Shown here in pieces: positions 1 to 6,381 of a stretch of DNA of 9,538 nucleotides. The notes under the pieces are model-generated. The model was not told where the DNA came from. It saw only the letters and a program-made list of their open reading frames with translations, and searched no databases. The position numbers and the translations under genes were made by a program. Source of the DNA: an uncultured Clostridia bacterium (GTDB lineage: Bacteria; Bacillota_A; Clostridia; Christensenellales; UBA1242); assembly GCA_947629895.1 (NCBI GenBank), contig CANRFP010000048.1, positions 1-9,538 on the forward strand, read 5' to 3'. Within the stretch, counting starts at the first letter, position 1. Every line of letters begins with the position of its first letter.

Positions 1-2
1 AA

Positions 3-188
3 GTAACGCACGGGCTTGTGGGCAGGCTTGCCATATACAACACCATGTTTGACCTTATTTGTGATTTGGGCGGGGCATTGATTGGAAGCTTCCTTACTTT
101 TCTTTTGGAAAAAAGAAAAGTAAGCAAAAGAAAATCAATTAATTCAGCCAATGACGAAGCAACGAAAAACCAACTAATAGATGATTGA
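3..188 (+). CDS. C-terminal end of a small integral membrane protein (partial)
   Basis: An open frame enters from the left edge and ends at TGA 186-188, leaving 61 residues. It contains the stretch NTMFDLICDLGGALIGSF followed by LTFLLEKRK: one hydrophobic transmembrane helix and then positively charged residues, as expected at a cytoplasmic membrane exit. The pattern D(L/I)xxDxxGALxGS resembles the last helix of VanZ-like or DUF2238 (YjdF) membrane proteins; this is inference from a short fragment, and the family is not certain. The last 27 or so codons lie inside the first copy of a 128-bp tandem repeat, so the polar tail after EKRK (VSKRKSINSANDEATKNQ...) is probably repeat-derived rather than ancestral. 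The start is outside the window. Confidence 0.55.
   Translation, partial: VTHGLVGRLAIYNTMFDLICDLGGALIGSFLTFLLEKRKVSKRKSINSANDEATKNQLIDD
93..124. repeat. Perfect 14-bp inverted repeat (hairpin) at the 3' end of the membrane-protein gene
   Basis: The arms at 93-106 (CTTACTTTTCTTTT) and 111-124 are exact reverse complements separated by GGAA. There is no T-run after the stem on the plus strand, and it lies inside coding sequence, so it does not look like an intrinsic terminator. Only the right arm is included in the 128-bp duplication that starts at 106. It looks like part of a dispersed palindromic repeat element; that interpretation is inference. Confidence 0.6.
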
Positions 189-361
189 AAGAAATAAACG
201 TTGCTGTCATTCTGAGCGAAGCGAAATATCTAATGGAAAAAAGAAAAGTAAGCAAAAGAAAATCAACTAATTCAGCCAATGACGAAGCAATGAAAAACTA
301 ACTAATAGATGATTGAAAGAAATAAACGTTGCTGTCATTCTGAGCGAAGCGAAGAATCTAA
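106..361 (+). repeat. 128-bp tandem duplication (two copies: 106-233 and 234-361)
   Basis: The two copies are adjacent and nearly identical, with only a handful of substitutions (for example ATCAATTAA versus ATCAACTAA, and GCGAAATATC versus GCGAAGAATC). Each begins TGGAAAAAAGAAAAGTAAGC and ends with a half-palindrome containing TCATTCTGAGCGAAGCGAA. Because 128 is not a multiple of three, and because the upstream gene stops inside copy 1, copy 2 is untranslated. The high identity suggests a recent duplication by slippage or unequal recombination. Confidence 0.85.
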
Positions 362-410
362 AGAATAACGATTATAGCGGTTGAGATCCTTCGGCTTCGC
401 TCAGGATGAC
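334..410. repeat. REP-like palindromic element built on GAGCGAAGCGAA
   Basis: The left arm 334-359 (GTCATTCTGAGCGAAGCGAA and on) and the right arm 384-410 are reverse complements apart from one inserted base and two mismatches. Together they would form a stem of about 26 bp with a 24-base loop. A third left-type arm sits in the first copy of the 128-bp repeat, near 206-225. The motif is a widespread intergenic repeat whose translation gives the false-protein signature HPERSRRIS, which appears here on the minus strand. It could fold as RNA and protect or end transcripts, or it may be a non-autonomous mobile repeat. Confidence 0.7.
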
Positions 411-510
411 AAAAAGAGAAGTGATAGGATGACAAAAAGAGAAGTGATAGGATGACAAAAAGAGAAGTGATAGGATAACAAAAAGAGCGGTTGAGAGGAT
501 GACAGAGAAG
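403..510 (+). repeat. 23-bp tandem repeats (three perfect, two degenerate)
   Basis: The unit begins AGGATGACAAAAAGAGAAGT and is 23 bp long. Perfect copies lie at 403-425, 426-448 and 449-471. A fourth copy at 472-495 has GGATAAC and a changed 3' half, and a fifth partial copy starts at 496. The AGGATGAC head of the unit is the tail of the adjacent palindrome's right arm, so the array appears to have grown by repeated copying of that edge. There are no unique spacers, so this is not CRISPR. Confidence 0.85.
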
Positions 511-537
511 GCAAAAAATAAGATAAGCGGCAATAAA

Positions 538-774
538 ATGCCGTTTTTTATTTATAATAATTTTATGTATTTCAATTATCACGCAAAAGTGAGGCGGCTT
601 ATTCAAAATGGCGAAGCGGTTTGTTATGAAATTTTGGATGTTTATCACAACATTTCGCCTTGTCTTTTAATTTATTTTAAAAACAATCCTCCAATGCCAA
701 TAAGGCAAAAGTGGTTTGACTATTACATTCTTTATCTTTCAAGTTTTGGCGTTTTTCCAAAGGATGACAAATAA
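538..774 (+). CDS. Small conserved-looking protein, resembles Clostridial proteins labelled 'thermostable hemolysin delta-VPH'
   Basis: The frame encodes 78 residues and ends at TAA 772-774. The core, MYFNYHAKVRRLIQNGE then YHNISPCLLIYFKNNPPMPI and RQKWFDYYI, matches my recollection of a short soluble family in Clostridia. That family carries the inherited and doubtful label 'delta-VPH hemolysin'; no toxin activity should be assumed. There is no signal peptide or membrane helix. The start is uncertain. The longest frame begins at 499, but that ATG lies inside the 23-bp tandem repeats. The ATG at 538 is the first outside them, and the one at 565 (MYFNYHA) may be the true family start. None has a convincing ribosome binding site. 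The gene runs toward, and is separate from, the minus-strand glycosyltransferase gene that begins just beyond. Confidence 0.6.
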   Translation: MPFFIYNNFMYFNYHAKVRRLIQNGEAVCYEILDVYHNISPCLLIYFKNNPPMPIRQKWFDYYILYLSSFGVFPKDDK

Positions 775-796
775 AAAAAACAGCCATTTGGCTGTT
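771..796 (-). terminator. Intrinsic terminator of the glycosyltransferase operon
   Basis: The perfect 7-bp stem AACAGCC (779-785) and GGCTGTT (790-796) has a 4-base loop. On the minus strand it is followed by a run of T (771-778 reads A on the plus strand). It overlaps the stop codon of the minus-strand gene ending at 795. The A-run side faces the 538-774 gene, so it terminates mainly minus-strand transcripts. Confidence 0.85.
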
Positions 797-1628
797 AAAA
801 GCAATTTGGATAGGCTTCTTTTAGGGCATCAACCTTTTCATAAATGTCGTCAAAATCGTGAATTTTAAGGCTCTTGTGCACTTTTTCGCGTTGCCACTGC
901 TTTATGTTGTAGATATGAAATCCAAATGGAAGGAAAAACACAATTCCTTTGCAAAAATGCTTTACAACCGTGTCTGCCTTTATTTTTCTTTGCTCATTGA
1001 AGCGGAAAGGCATATATTTCTTTTTGCCATACTTGTTTAATGCGGTTTGGTCTGGCATAAGCATCTTCTTGCGATTTACCATATCTCGACATTTTTCAAA
1101 AAGCCCATCCTCTTTCACCCTTTTCATGTTAAGCACCAAAACGCCGGAATTGCAATAGGAAGGTCTTATCCAAAACCTGCCCATATAGTCTTTGCAAGCA
1201 ACAAAATCATAGTCTGTCACATCCAAGTCATAAAGTTGCTTGATGTCGCTCACACACATTGTGTCTATGTCCATATATATTATTTTGTCGGGAATTTCTG
1301 GGATGAAATCAATCAAAAGCCTCAGCATCGCAAACGGTGTGTAGCCATTTTCGTGATTTTTTCCGTTGTGAAGGTGCTGCATATAAAGGTTGGTGACATC
1401 AAATTTCCTTGCTCGACTTTCTTTGTTTTTTTCTTTAACCATTTTGTCCAAAAGGGCAATTTGCTGCTGACTGAACGCGTTGAAATTTGGGTTTTCTTTT
1501 GTTAAATCCATTGTGAGAACAATTATGTCAAGCGCTTCATTTGTTTGCTTTGCAAGGCTTATCACGCACATCAAAAGCCCTTCAAAAATTTTTTTATTGC
1601 CGTTCCCACTGAAAACTATTGGTATCAT
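795..1628 (-). CDS. Glycosyltransferase family 8 protein (LgtC/general stress protein A-like)
   Basis: This encodes 277 residues, within the usual 250-330 of GT8 enzymes. These are retaining glycosyltransferases that move glucose or galactose from a UDP-sugar onto lipopolysaccharide, teichoic acid or protein-linked glycans in the cytoplasm. The metal-binding DxD is at residues 120-122 (YMDIDTM). It is followed by YCNSGVLVLNM (158-168, the family's FNSGV motif), PDQTALN (192-198) and a late HFCKG (224-228), which matches the nucleotide-binding HxxG region. The start at 1628 is chosen because AAGGAG lies 5 bases upstream; a longer frame from 1646 uses the ribosome site as codons. No membrane helix is visible. 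It follows the ATP-grasp gene by 69 bp on the same strand with no terminator between, so co-transcription is likely. The acceptor is unknown. Confidence 0.85.
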   Translation of the reverse strand: MIPIVFSGNGNKKIFEGLLMCVISLAKQTNEALDIIVLTMDLTKENPNFNAFSQQQIALLDKMVKEKNKESRARKFDVTNLYMQHLHNGKNHENGYTPFAMLRLLIDFIPEIPDKIIYMDIDTMCVSDIKQLYDLDVTDYDFVACKDYMGRFWIRPSYCNSGVLVLNMKRVKEDGLFEKCRDMVNRKKMLMPDQTALNKYGKKKYMPFRFNEQRKIKADTVVKHFCKGIVFFLPFGFHIYNIKQWQREKVHKSLKIHDFDDIYEKVDALKEAYPNCF

Positions 1629-1633
1629 AAAAT

Positions 1634-1639
1634 CTCCTT
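1634..1639 (-). promoter_or_regulatory. Ribosome binding site AAGGAG for the GT8 gene
   Basis: The minus strand reads AAGGAG, then five bases, then ATG at 1628. This fixes the start there rather than at the in-frame ATG at 1646. Confidence 0.8.
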
Positions 1640-1697
1640 TTTTCATAATACCATAAAAAATTTTTTAAGTCACGCAAAAACAACAAAAAATTTTAAT

Positions 1698-2579
1698 CTA
1701 ATCAGTTTTTGAAAGTGTTTTGACCACATATTCTGCAAATGCTTTTGCAACATTCGTTCCGGTGGTGAGTTTTGAGCCTTCAAAATAGGCGTTTGAGTTC
1801 ACTTCACAAAGTTTGAAGCCGTTTTCATCAAACAAAACATCAACGCCGCAATAGTCTAGTTTAAGCACCTTTGCCGCTTTTTCGGCAATGGCTTGCGCTT
1901 CTTTTGGGATGTCAACTTTGTAGCCCTTTCCGCCAAGTGATAAATTCGATCGGAAGTCGGTTTCGCTTTTGCGCATGTAACCACATGTCATTTTTCCACC
2001 AATCACAATTATTCGCAAATCTCTTCCATAAGAATATGCAACATATCTTTGAAATAGGTGCGGGCGGCACTTCAATTTTTCCATGATTTCTTCAAGTTCT
2101 GCGCGGTTGTCAATTTTGTAAACAGAACTTCCAAGTGAGCCATAACTTGATTTCACAATTAAGGGATAGCCAAATTCTTTTTCAATTTTATCAACTTTTT
2201 CTTTTGGAATAACTGCATCTTTGTGAAAGCACAAGAGGCCGGGAATGGTTTTTGGCATTGGAATGTTGTGATTTGAGAGTGCAATAAAAGTGGACACTTT
2301 GTCATCGCAAGTTGCAATGGCCTTGGAAGAGTTAAAAAGCCTAAGCCCTGTTTTTTCCAAGATTTCGGAAATGTATTTGTCTTTATCTAAAAATATGCAA
2401 AAATCATATTTTGAAATTGCGCTTGAAAGGCTTCCATTTTCATTTATTTGGCAAAAAAAATCGCAATCAAAAACATCTAAGCCAACGCCAAGTTTTTTGA
2501 ACTCGCGTTTCAAGTCTTTAATTTGAGCCATCCTGTTTTCATCAGCCCAATAAGCATTTTTAAGCACAAAACCTTTCAT
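1698..2579 (-). CDS. ATP-grasp carboxylate-amine ligase, RimK / D-Ala-D-Ala ligase-like
   Basis: This encodes 293 residues with the order expected of RimK-type ATP-grasp enzymes. There is a divergent N-terminal preATP-grasp domain, a LFNSSKAIATCDDK segment (about 81-94) and the ATP-binding strand and loop PLIVKSSYGSLGSSV (139-153). The arginine-rich FRSNLSLGG (209-217), GVDVLF (245-250) and the metal-binding CEVNSNA (258-264) follow. Such enzymes activate a carboxylate as acyl-phosphate and join it to an amine; known products include glutamylated proteins and small peptides. The sequence does not fix the substrate. The start at 2579 has GGAGG six bases upstream; the longer frame from 2597 is rejected because it reads through the ribosome site. 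It is the first gene after a good promoter and is probably co-transcribed with the GT8 gene. Confidence 0.85.
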   Translation of the reverse strand: MKGFVLKNAYWADENRMAQIKDLKREFKKLGVGLDVFDCDFFCQINENGSLSSAISKYDFCIFLDKDKYISEILEKTGLRLFNSSKAIATCDDKVSTFIALSNHNIPMPKTIPGLLCFHKDAVIPKEKVDKIEKEFGYPLIVKSSYGSLGSSVYKIDNRAELEEIMEKLKCRPHLFQRYVAYSYGRDLRIIVIGGKMTCGYMRKSETDFRSNLSLGGKGYKVDIPKEAQAIAEKAAKVLKLDYCGVDVLFDENGFKLCEVNSNAYFEGSKLTTGTNVAKAFAEYVVKTLSKTD

Positions 2580-2585
2580 CTTTTG

Positions 2586-2590
2586 CCTCC
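2586..2590 (-). promoter_or_regulatory. Ribosome binding site GGAGG for the ATP-grasp gene
   Basis: The minus strand reads GGAGG, six bases, then ATG at 2579. It lies only a few bases downstream of the predicted transcription start, so the leader is very short. Confidence 0.8.
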
Positions 2591-2598
2591 GCCACAAA

Positions 2599-2627
2599 AT
2601 TATACACTAAACGAGGAAAAAGAACAA
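2599..2627 (-). promoter_or_regulatory. Promoter of the ATP-grasp/GT8 operon
   Basis: The minus strand has a perfect -10 TATAAT (2604-2599) and a weaker -35 TTGTTC (2627-2622) at 17-bp spacing. It is divergent from the restriction-operon promoter; the two share about 60 bp of AT-rich DNA. Confidence 0.65.
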
Positions 2628-2687
2628 ATAAAAAAGTGTGATAAATAAAAAATAACTGCTCTCTTGCCCGAGAAAGCGCTGTTTTTG

Positions 2688-2716
2688 TTGACAAAATTTT
2701 TCTTAAATTTTAAAAT
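2688..2716 (+). promoter_or_regulatory. Strong sigma-A-like promoter of the restriction operon
   Basis: A perfect -35 TTGACA (2688-2693), 17-bp spacer and -10 TAAAAT (2711-2716, one mismatch from consensus). It lies inside the longest possible reading frame (TTG at 2664) and shows that the real start is downstream, at 2736. The predicted leader is only about 12 bases. Confidence 0.75.
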
Positions 2717-2725
2717 ATCAAATAT

Positions 2726-2730
2726 GGGGG
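2726..2730 (+). promoter_or_regulatory. Ribosome binding site GGGGG for the McrB-like gene
   Basis: A G-run that can pair with the CCUCC of 16S rRNA (with one G-U-type deviation) lies five bases before ATG 2736. It supports that start over ATG 2724 and TTG 2664. Confidence 0.55.
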
Positions 2731-2735
2731 TTGTT

Positions 2736-4814
2736 ATGAACAAAGATGAAGTGAAAATTTTGCAAGAGGTAAAAGAATTGTATTGTTTGCCGGTTACATT
2801 TAAGATATCTGGGGCGATTGGAAAAAATATTGATGAGGCAATAAAACACCTTTACCCAAAGGATAGTGAAGAGGACCAAAAAAAAGAAAAGATTAAAGAA
2901 CTTGTAAAATCTGCTGATGCTGAGTTTAAAAAGAAAGGCATTTTGTTAAATTTGGATCAATACGAATCACAATCTGGGCTTTATATTCACGGAACATCAG
3001 AAAAATATGATAAACTGTTAGGCAAGTTTGTTTTAATTGTTAACGGTTCTCAAAAATCTTTAAAGATGGTGAAATTTGACAAAAAAAATGTCATCAGCAT
3101 TTCTTTAAAGCCAACTGTGAGAGGTGAGCAAGTTAATATAACTTTTGTGGTGAAAAAATGGGATGAGGTTATTAAATATAAAAACTTTGCAAGCACACAG
3201 AATATTTGGGCGCAAAAGCATTTTATATGTTCCAACAATATTTACGACAAAAGTAACAGCAATCTAGACAAAAATCAGATTCGATTGGAAGATGAAAAAG
3301 ATTATACTTTCTTAAACTCGGATTTTGATTTTAAAGGAAACAAGAGGAAATTTTATGTGGGCTTTGCCGATGTATTGAAAGACCCTAAGAACAAGTTTGA
3401 AGATAAGGACATTGCTTTGTTTGTGGAAAATCAAAGTGATGATTTTAAGATAATAGATTACTTTGAGTATAAAAAGGGGCAATGGCAAATCTACCAGCCT
3501 TTAAGTGACGTGTTACCAAGCAGATTAAAAGGCTTTCCAATAATAGAATATTTAAACAAAAACCAAGAATGGATAGAAAAGAAAAAAGAAGAGAAAGACC
3601 CGGAATCGAAAAAAAGCGAGAAAAAAAACAAAGATGAGAATGACATAAAAAATATAAAAAATTCTCTTGAACATGGAAGATATTACAATTATCCAAATGG
3701 AAGGAACATGTATGACTTGTTCTCAGATAATCGGCAAAAAAATGTGCTGGGCGAAAATGAACCCTCCAAGGTGGAGGAAGAAAAAGTTGAAGAAGCAGAC
3801 AAAACGGTTTCTCAAATTTCACAAAAACCACACAACCAAGAGCTTGAAAGTTTTGCAAAATTTGGCAACGTGATTTTTTACGGTGTTCCGGGTTGCGGGA
3901 AAAGTTACTTCATCAAAGAATTGCTTAATGGCGTTGACTTGGAATATTATTCCAGAGTTTTGTTCCATCCAGAATATACTTATGCGGATTTTGTTGGGCA
4001 GTTGTTGCCAAAGAGAGAGAATAAAGAACTTGCATACCCTTTTGTTCCGGGCCCATTTACTGAAATATTAAACAAAGCCTTGCATGATGCTGAGCACGAA
4101 TATTTTTTAATTATTGAAGAAATCAATCGCGGAAACGCACCACAAATTTTTGGCGATATTTTTCAGCTGTTGGACAGAGACTCTGAGGGAAATAGCGAAT
4201 ATTCAATTTATAATGCAGATATTTTGAAAATTCTAAATGAAAATGGTGGCAATTTTAAAGAGGTTAAAATCCCAAAAAATTTGATTATTTTTGCCACTAT
4301 GAACACTTGCGACCAAAATGTTTTTGTGCTTGACACTGCCTTTAAGCGCAGGTGGAGAATGCACAGAATTGAAAACACTTTTGATGACATCAAAAACCAT
4401 AAACACAAAGAACAAATTTACCACAAAATTGCCGATTTGAAAATTGGCGAAAAAGAGCTTGAATGGAGAGTTTTTGCCAAAGCAATAAATGAAGCGATTG
4501 TTGAGATTAATGACGGCTTTGAAGAGGATAAGCAGTTGGGAGTTTGGTTTGTAAGCGAGAAAGAACTTGAAGATGTTGATGCTTTTTCAGAAAAAGTGTT
4601 TATGTATCTGTGGAACGATGTTTTCAAGTTTGAAAGGGGCAGGCTTTTCAACACCAGAGAATACAAAACTTTGGATGAAGTTATAAAGGCTTTTTCAAAA
4701 ACAACGGATGAAGAAATCACTGTGGGAGATGTGGAAAAAATTAACCTTAACAAGCGTTTCAATGTTTTTAATGAAAACATTTTGATGAAAATGTTGAAAC
4801 TGTCTAAGGCATAA
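2736..4814 (+). CDS. McrB-like AAA+ NTPase subunit of a LlaJI/McrBC-type restriction system
   Basis: This encodes 692 residues. The C-terminal half is a clear McrB-family AAA+ domain. Walker A is GVPGCGKS (383-390) and Walker B with the family signature is IIEEINRGNAPQIFGDIFQL (459-478). Sensor ATMNTCDQ is at 520-527, and LDTAFKRRW (532-540) carries the arginine finger. HPEYTYADFVGQLLPK (411-426) and FVPGPF (436-441) are also typical. McrB proteins form hexamers that hydrolyse nucleotide and drive the nuclease partner on DNA. The first 380 residues are not a recognised domain to me: they include beta-rich segments and a Lys/Glu-rich linker (about 279-306). This part is where DNA target recognition is expected. 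McrB's MNTxDR motif reads MNTCDQ, as in many McrB-like relatives. The start is set by the promoter at 2688-2716 and the GGGGG at 2726. The nuclease gene follows 9 bp downstream. Confidence 0.85.
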   Translation: MNKDEVKILQEVKELYCLPVTFKISGAIGKNIDEAIKHLYPKDSEEDQKKEKIKELVKSADAEFKKKGILLNLDQYESQSGLYIHGTSEKYDKLLGKFVLIVNGSQKSLKMVKFDKKNVISISLKPTVRGEQVNITFVVKKWDEVIKYKNFASTQNIWAQKHFICSNNIYDKSNSNLDKNQIRLEDEKDYTFLNSDFDFKGNKRKFYVGFADVLKDPKNKFEDKDIALFVENQSDDFKIIDYFEYKKGQWQIYQPLSDVLPSRLKGFPIIEYLNKNQEWIEKKKEEKDPESKKSEKKNKDENDIKNIKNSLEHGRYYNYPNGRNMYDLFSDNRQKNVLGENEPSKVEEEKVEEADKTVSQISQKPHNQELESFAKFGNVIFYGVPGCGKSYFIKELLNGVDLEYYSRVLFHPEYTYADFVGQLLPKRENKELAYPFVPGPFTEILNKALHDAEHEYFLIIEEINRGNAPQIFGDIFQLLDRDSEGNSEYSIYNADILKILNENGGNFKEVKIPKNLIIFATMNTCDQNVFVLDTAFKRRWRMHRIENTFDDIKNHKHKEQIYHKIADLKIGEKELEWRVFAKAINEAIVEINDGFEEDKQLGVWFVSEKELEDVDAFSEKVFMYLWNDVFKFERGRLFNTREYKTLDEVIKAFSKTTDEEITVGDVEKINLNKRFNVFNENILMKMLKLSKA

Positions 4815-4823
4815 AGATAAAAG

Positions 4824-6128
4824 ATGGCACAAATAGCGTTTAAAATTCCAATAGATAAAAAAGATATAGATTATATTGGCTTTGATCCGGAAACACAAAA
4901 TTCTATATTTGTTTTTCCATGCCAATATTTTTCCAACTACAATGGCAAAACAATAACAATTAAAGATGTGACAAAAAATGAATATGAATCTTTGAAACGC
5001 GAGGCGAAAAAGATTTTAGACATAATTACAGAAAGTCAATTTGAGTTGCAAGAAGGGGAAAGCAGGAAGGGATATTTGCTTTATCAGGCTTTCCTTTGGA
5101 TTTTGAGAGACTATTTGAAAAATGGCTATTTCAAAGAAACTCAAATTGAAACCAAGCCTTTTTCTGTCGGAAAAATAAATTGGAAAAAGACAGTTAAAAC
5201 AAACAATATGCTGTTTGATAAAGACGATTTTATTTTTAGATATTTATATAAATTTAGGCGCAAAATTGATGAAAATCAAATAATCACCGAAATTTACAAA
5301 TGTTGCCTGGCGTATGCGGTTGAAAATTTGGGTTGGTATTATGATTTGTATCACGTGGACCATTCTATTTTTAGCATCCAAAACAAAGAGGCGCGCGCTT
5401 TTATGATAACTTTCTTAAAACAAAGGTTGTCAAACAGTTTTTTAGATTATAAAAAACAAGTTATCCATTGTTTGCTTGATATTTTGCAGGAGCGTGAAAG
5501 CGGCCAAACCACAAAATATTTTTGCGCTAGCGAAAAAGAATTTGAATATGTGTTTGAAAAAATTGTGCTTAAAACGCTTGGAACGGAAAATGTAAAAGAT
5601 TTTTATTCCCATGCATCCTATTTTTTAAATCAAAAGCAAGTTAGAGCCTCAAATTTGAGACCAGACACCATTCTAAGCGATAAGCGAACTGAAAAAGAGA
5701 AGACTGTTGATTATTTGGTTGTTATAGACTCAAAACATTACAACTTTGGCTATGGAAACAGGAGCGTTAAAGATTTGCCGCAATCTGCCGATGTTGTCAA
5801 ACAAATAGGCTATGCAGAATACATCATAAACAACAAATTGCAAAGAGATGACGGCAAAATTTGGAAGGTGAAGTCAGCATTCTTACTTCCTTATTCAAAA
5901 AGTCATCAAACGGATGACATAGATGATGACACTTTTGAATATGTGGGATATGCCACAGATAACAATGGGGGCGAAACAAAAAGAGCAGAGAATATCTTTT
6001 TGGACAAAAAAGTGTATGTGTTTTTGGTGGATTTAAAAACGATAATAGATGTGTATTACAACAACGATAAAGTCAAGAAACGCCAACTGCAAGCAAAATT
6101 TTTAGACGCCATCATAAAGTGCATTTAA
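4824..6128 (+). CDS. LlaJI-type restriction endonuclease (McrC-like nuclease subunit)
   Basis: This encodes 434 residues. The C-terminal third holds a PD-(D/E)xK nuclease core. RPD at 279-281 supplies the first acidic residue, and VVIDSKHY at 299-306 gives the D-x-K pair (302, 304). It is followed by DLPQSADVVKQIGYAEYI (317-334) and AFLLPY (352-357), the layout I associate with the LlaJI restriction endonuclease family (PF09563), related to McrC. The N-terminal region contains GKINWKKTV (116-124), also seen in McrC-like proteins, which may contact the NTPase. It cuts DNA when driven by the McrB-like partner. The start is ATG 4824, nine bases after the upstream stop, with only a weak purine-rich ribosome site; translational coupling is likely. 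No clear terminator follows. Active-site residues are intact. Confidence 0.82.
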   Translation: MAQIAFKIPIDKKDIDYIGFDPETQNSIFVFPCQYFSNYNGKTITIKDVTKNEYESLKREAKKILDIITESQFELQEGESRKGYLLYQAFLWILRDYLKNGYFKETQIETKPFSVGKINWKKTVKTNNMLFDKDDFIFRYLYKFRRKIDENQIITEIYKCCLAYAVENLGWYYDLYHVDHSIFSIQNKEARAFMITFLKQRLSNSFLDYKKQVIHCLLDILQERESGQTTKYFCASEKEFEYVFEKIVLKTLGTENVKDFYSHASYFLNQKQVRASNLRPDTILSDKRTEKEKTVDYLVVIDSKHYNFGYGNRSVKDLPQSADVVKQIGYAEYIINNKLQRDDGKIWKVKSAFLLPYSKSHQTDDIDDDTFEYVGYATDNNGGETKRAENIFLDKKVYVFLVDLKTIIDVYYNNDKVKKRQLQAKFLDAIIKCI

Positions 6129-6381
6129 ACAAGAAAAGCCCATTTTTTTTGGAAGTTGTCAAAAAATGTTTGATCAATTGTCTTTTTATTGCTAAATTTT
6201 TTAAAACAAATGAAAAATCGAAAAATGTTACGCCTATGGACTGAAAATAAAAACTGTCCAAGTAAAAATTGGTGCTTTAAAATGTTGTTTCAAAAATATA
6301 AAAATGACACTTTTTTGCCATTTAACAGTTCATGGAGACATTTCTATTGTTTTGCTGACGTGATTTCTTGTATTTTTTTTG

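Noticed and set aside
403..510. CRISPR array from regularly spaced short repeats
   Set aside because: The 23-bp units are directly abutting with no unique spacers, and there are no cas genes.
358..648. 96-residue minus-strand frame containing CHPERSRRIS
   Set aside because: It is a translation of the REP-like palindrome and the tandem repeats and lacks a ribosome site; a known annotation artefact.
1047..1505. 152-residue plus-strand frame opposite the GT8 gene
   Set aside because: It is antisense to a clear gene, with no family features or ribosome site; a shadow frame.
2664..2735. TTG start extending the McrB-like protein by 24 residues
   Set aside because: The extension contains a TTGACA-N17-TAAAAT promoter; the ribosome site and ATG at 2736 fit better.
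4418..4780. Ser-rich 120-residue minus-strand frame
   Set aside because: Antisense shadow of the McrB-like gene; the Ser-rich content is the complement of its Glu/Lys-rich codons.
6237..6260. TGGAC...GTCCA hairpin after the nuclease gene as a terminator
   Set aside because: A five-bp stem with a 14-base loop and no T-run on either side; too weak.
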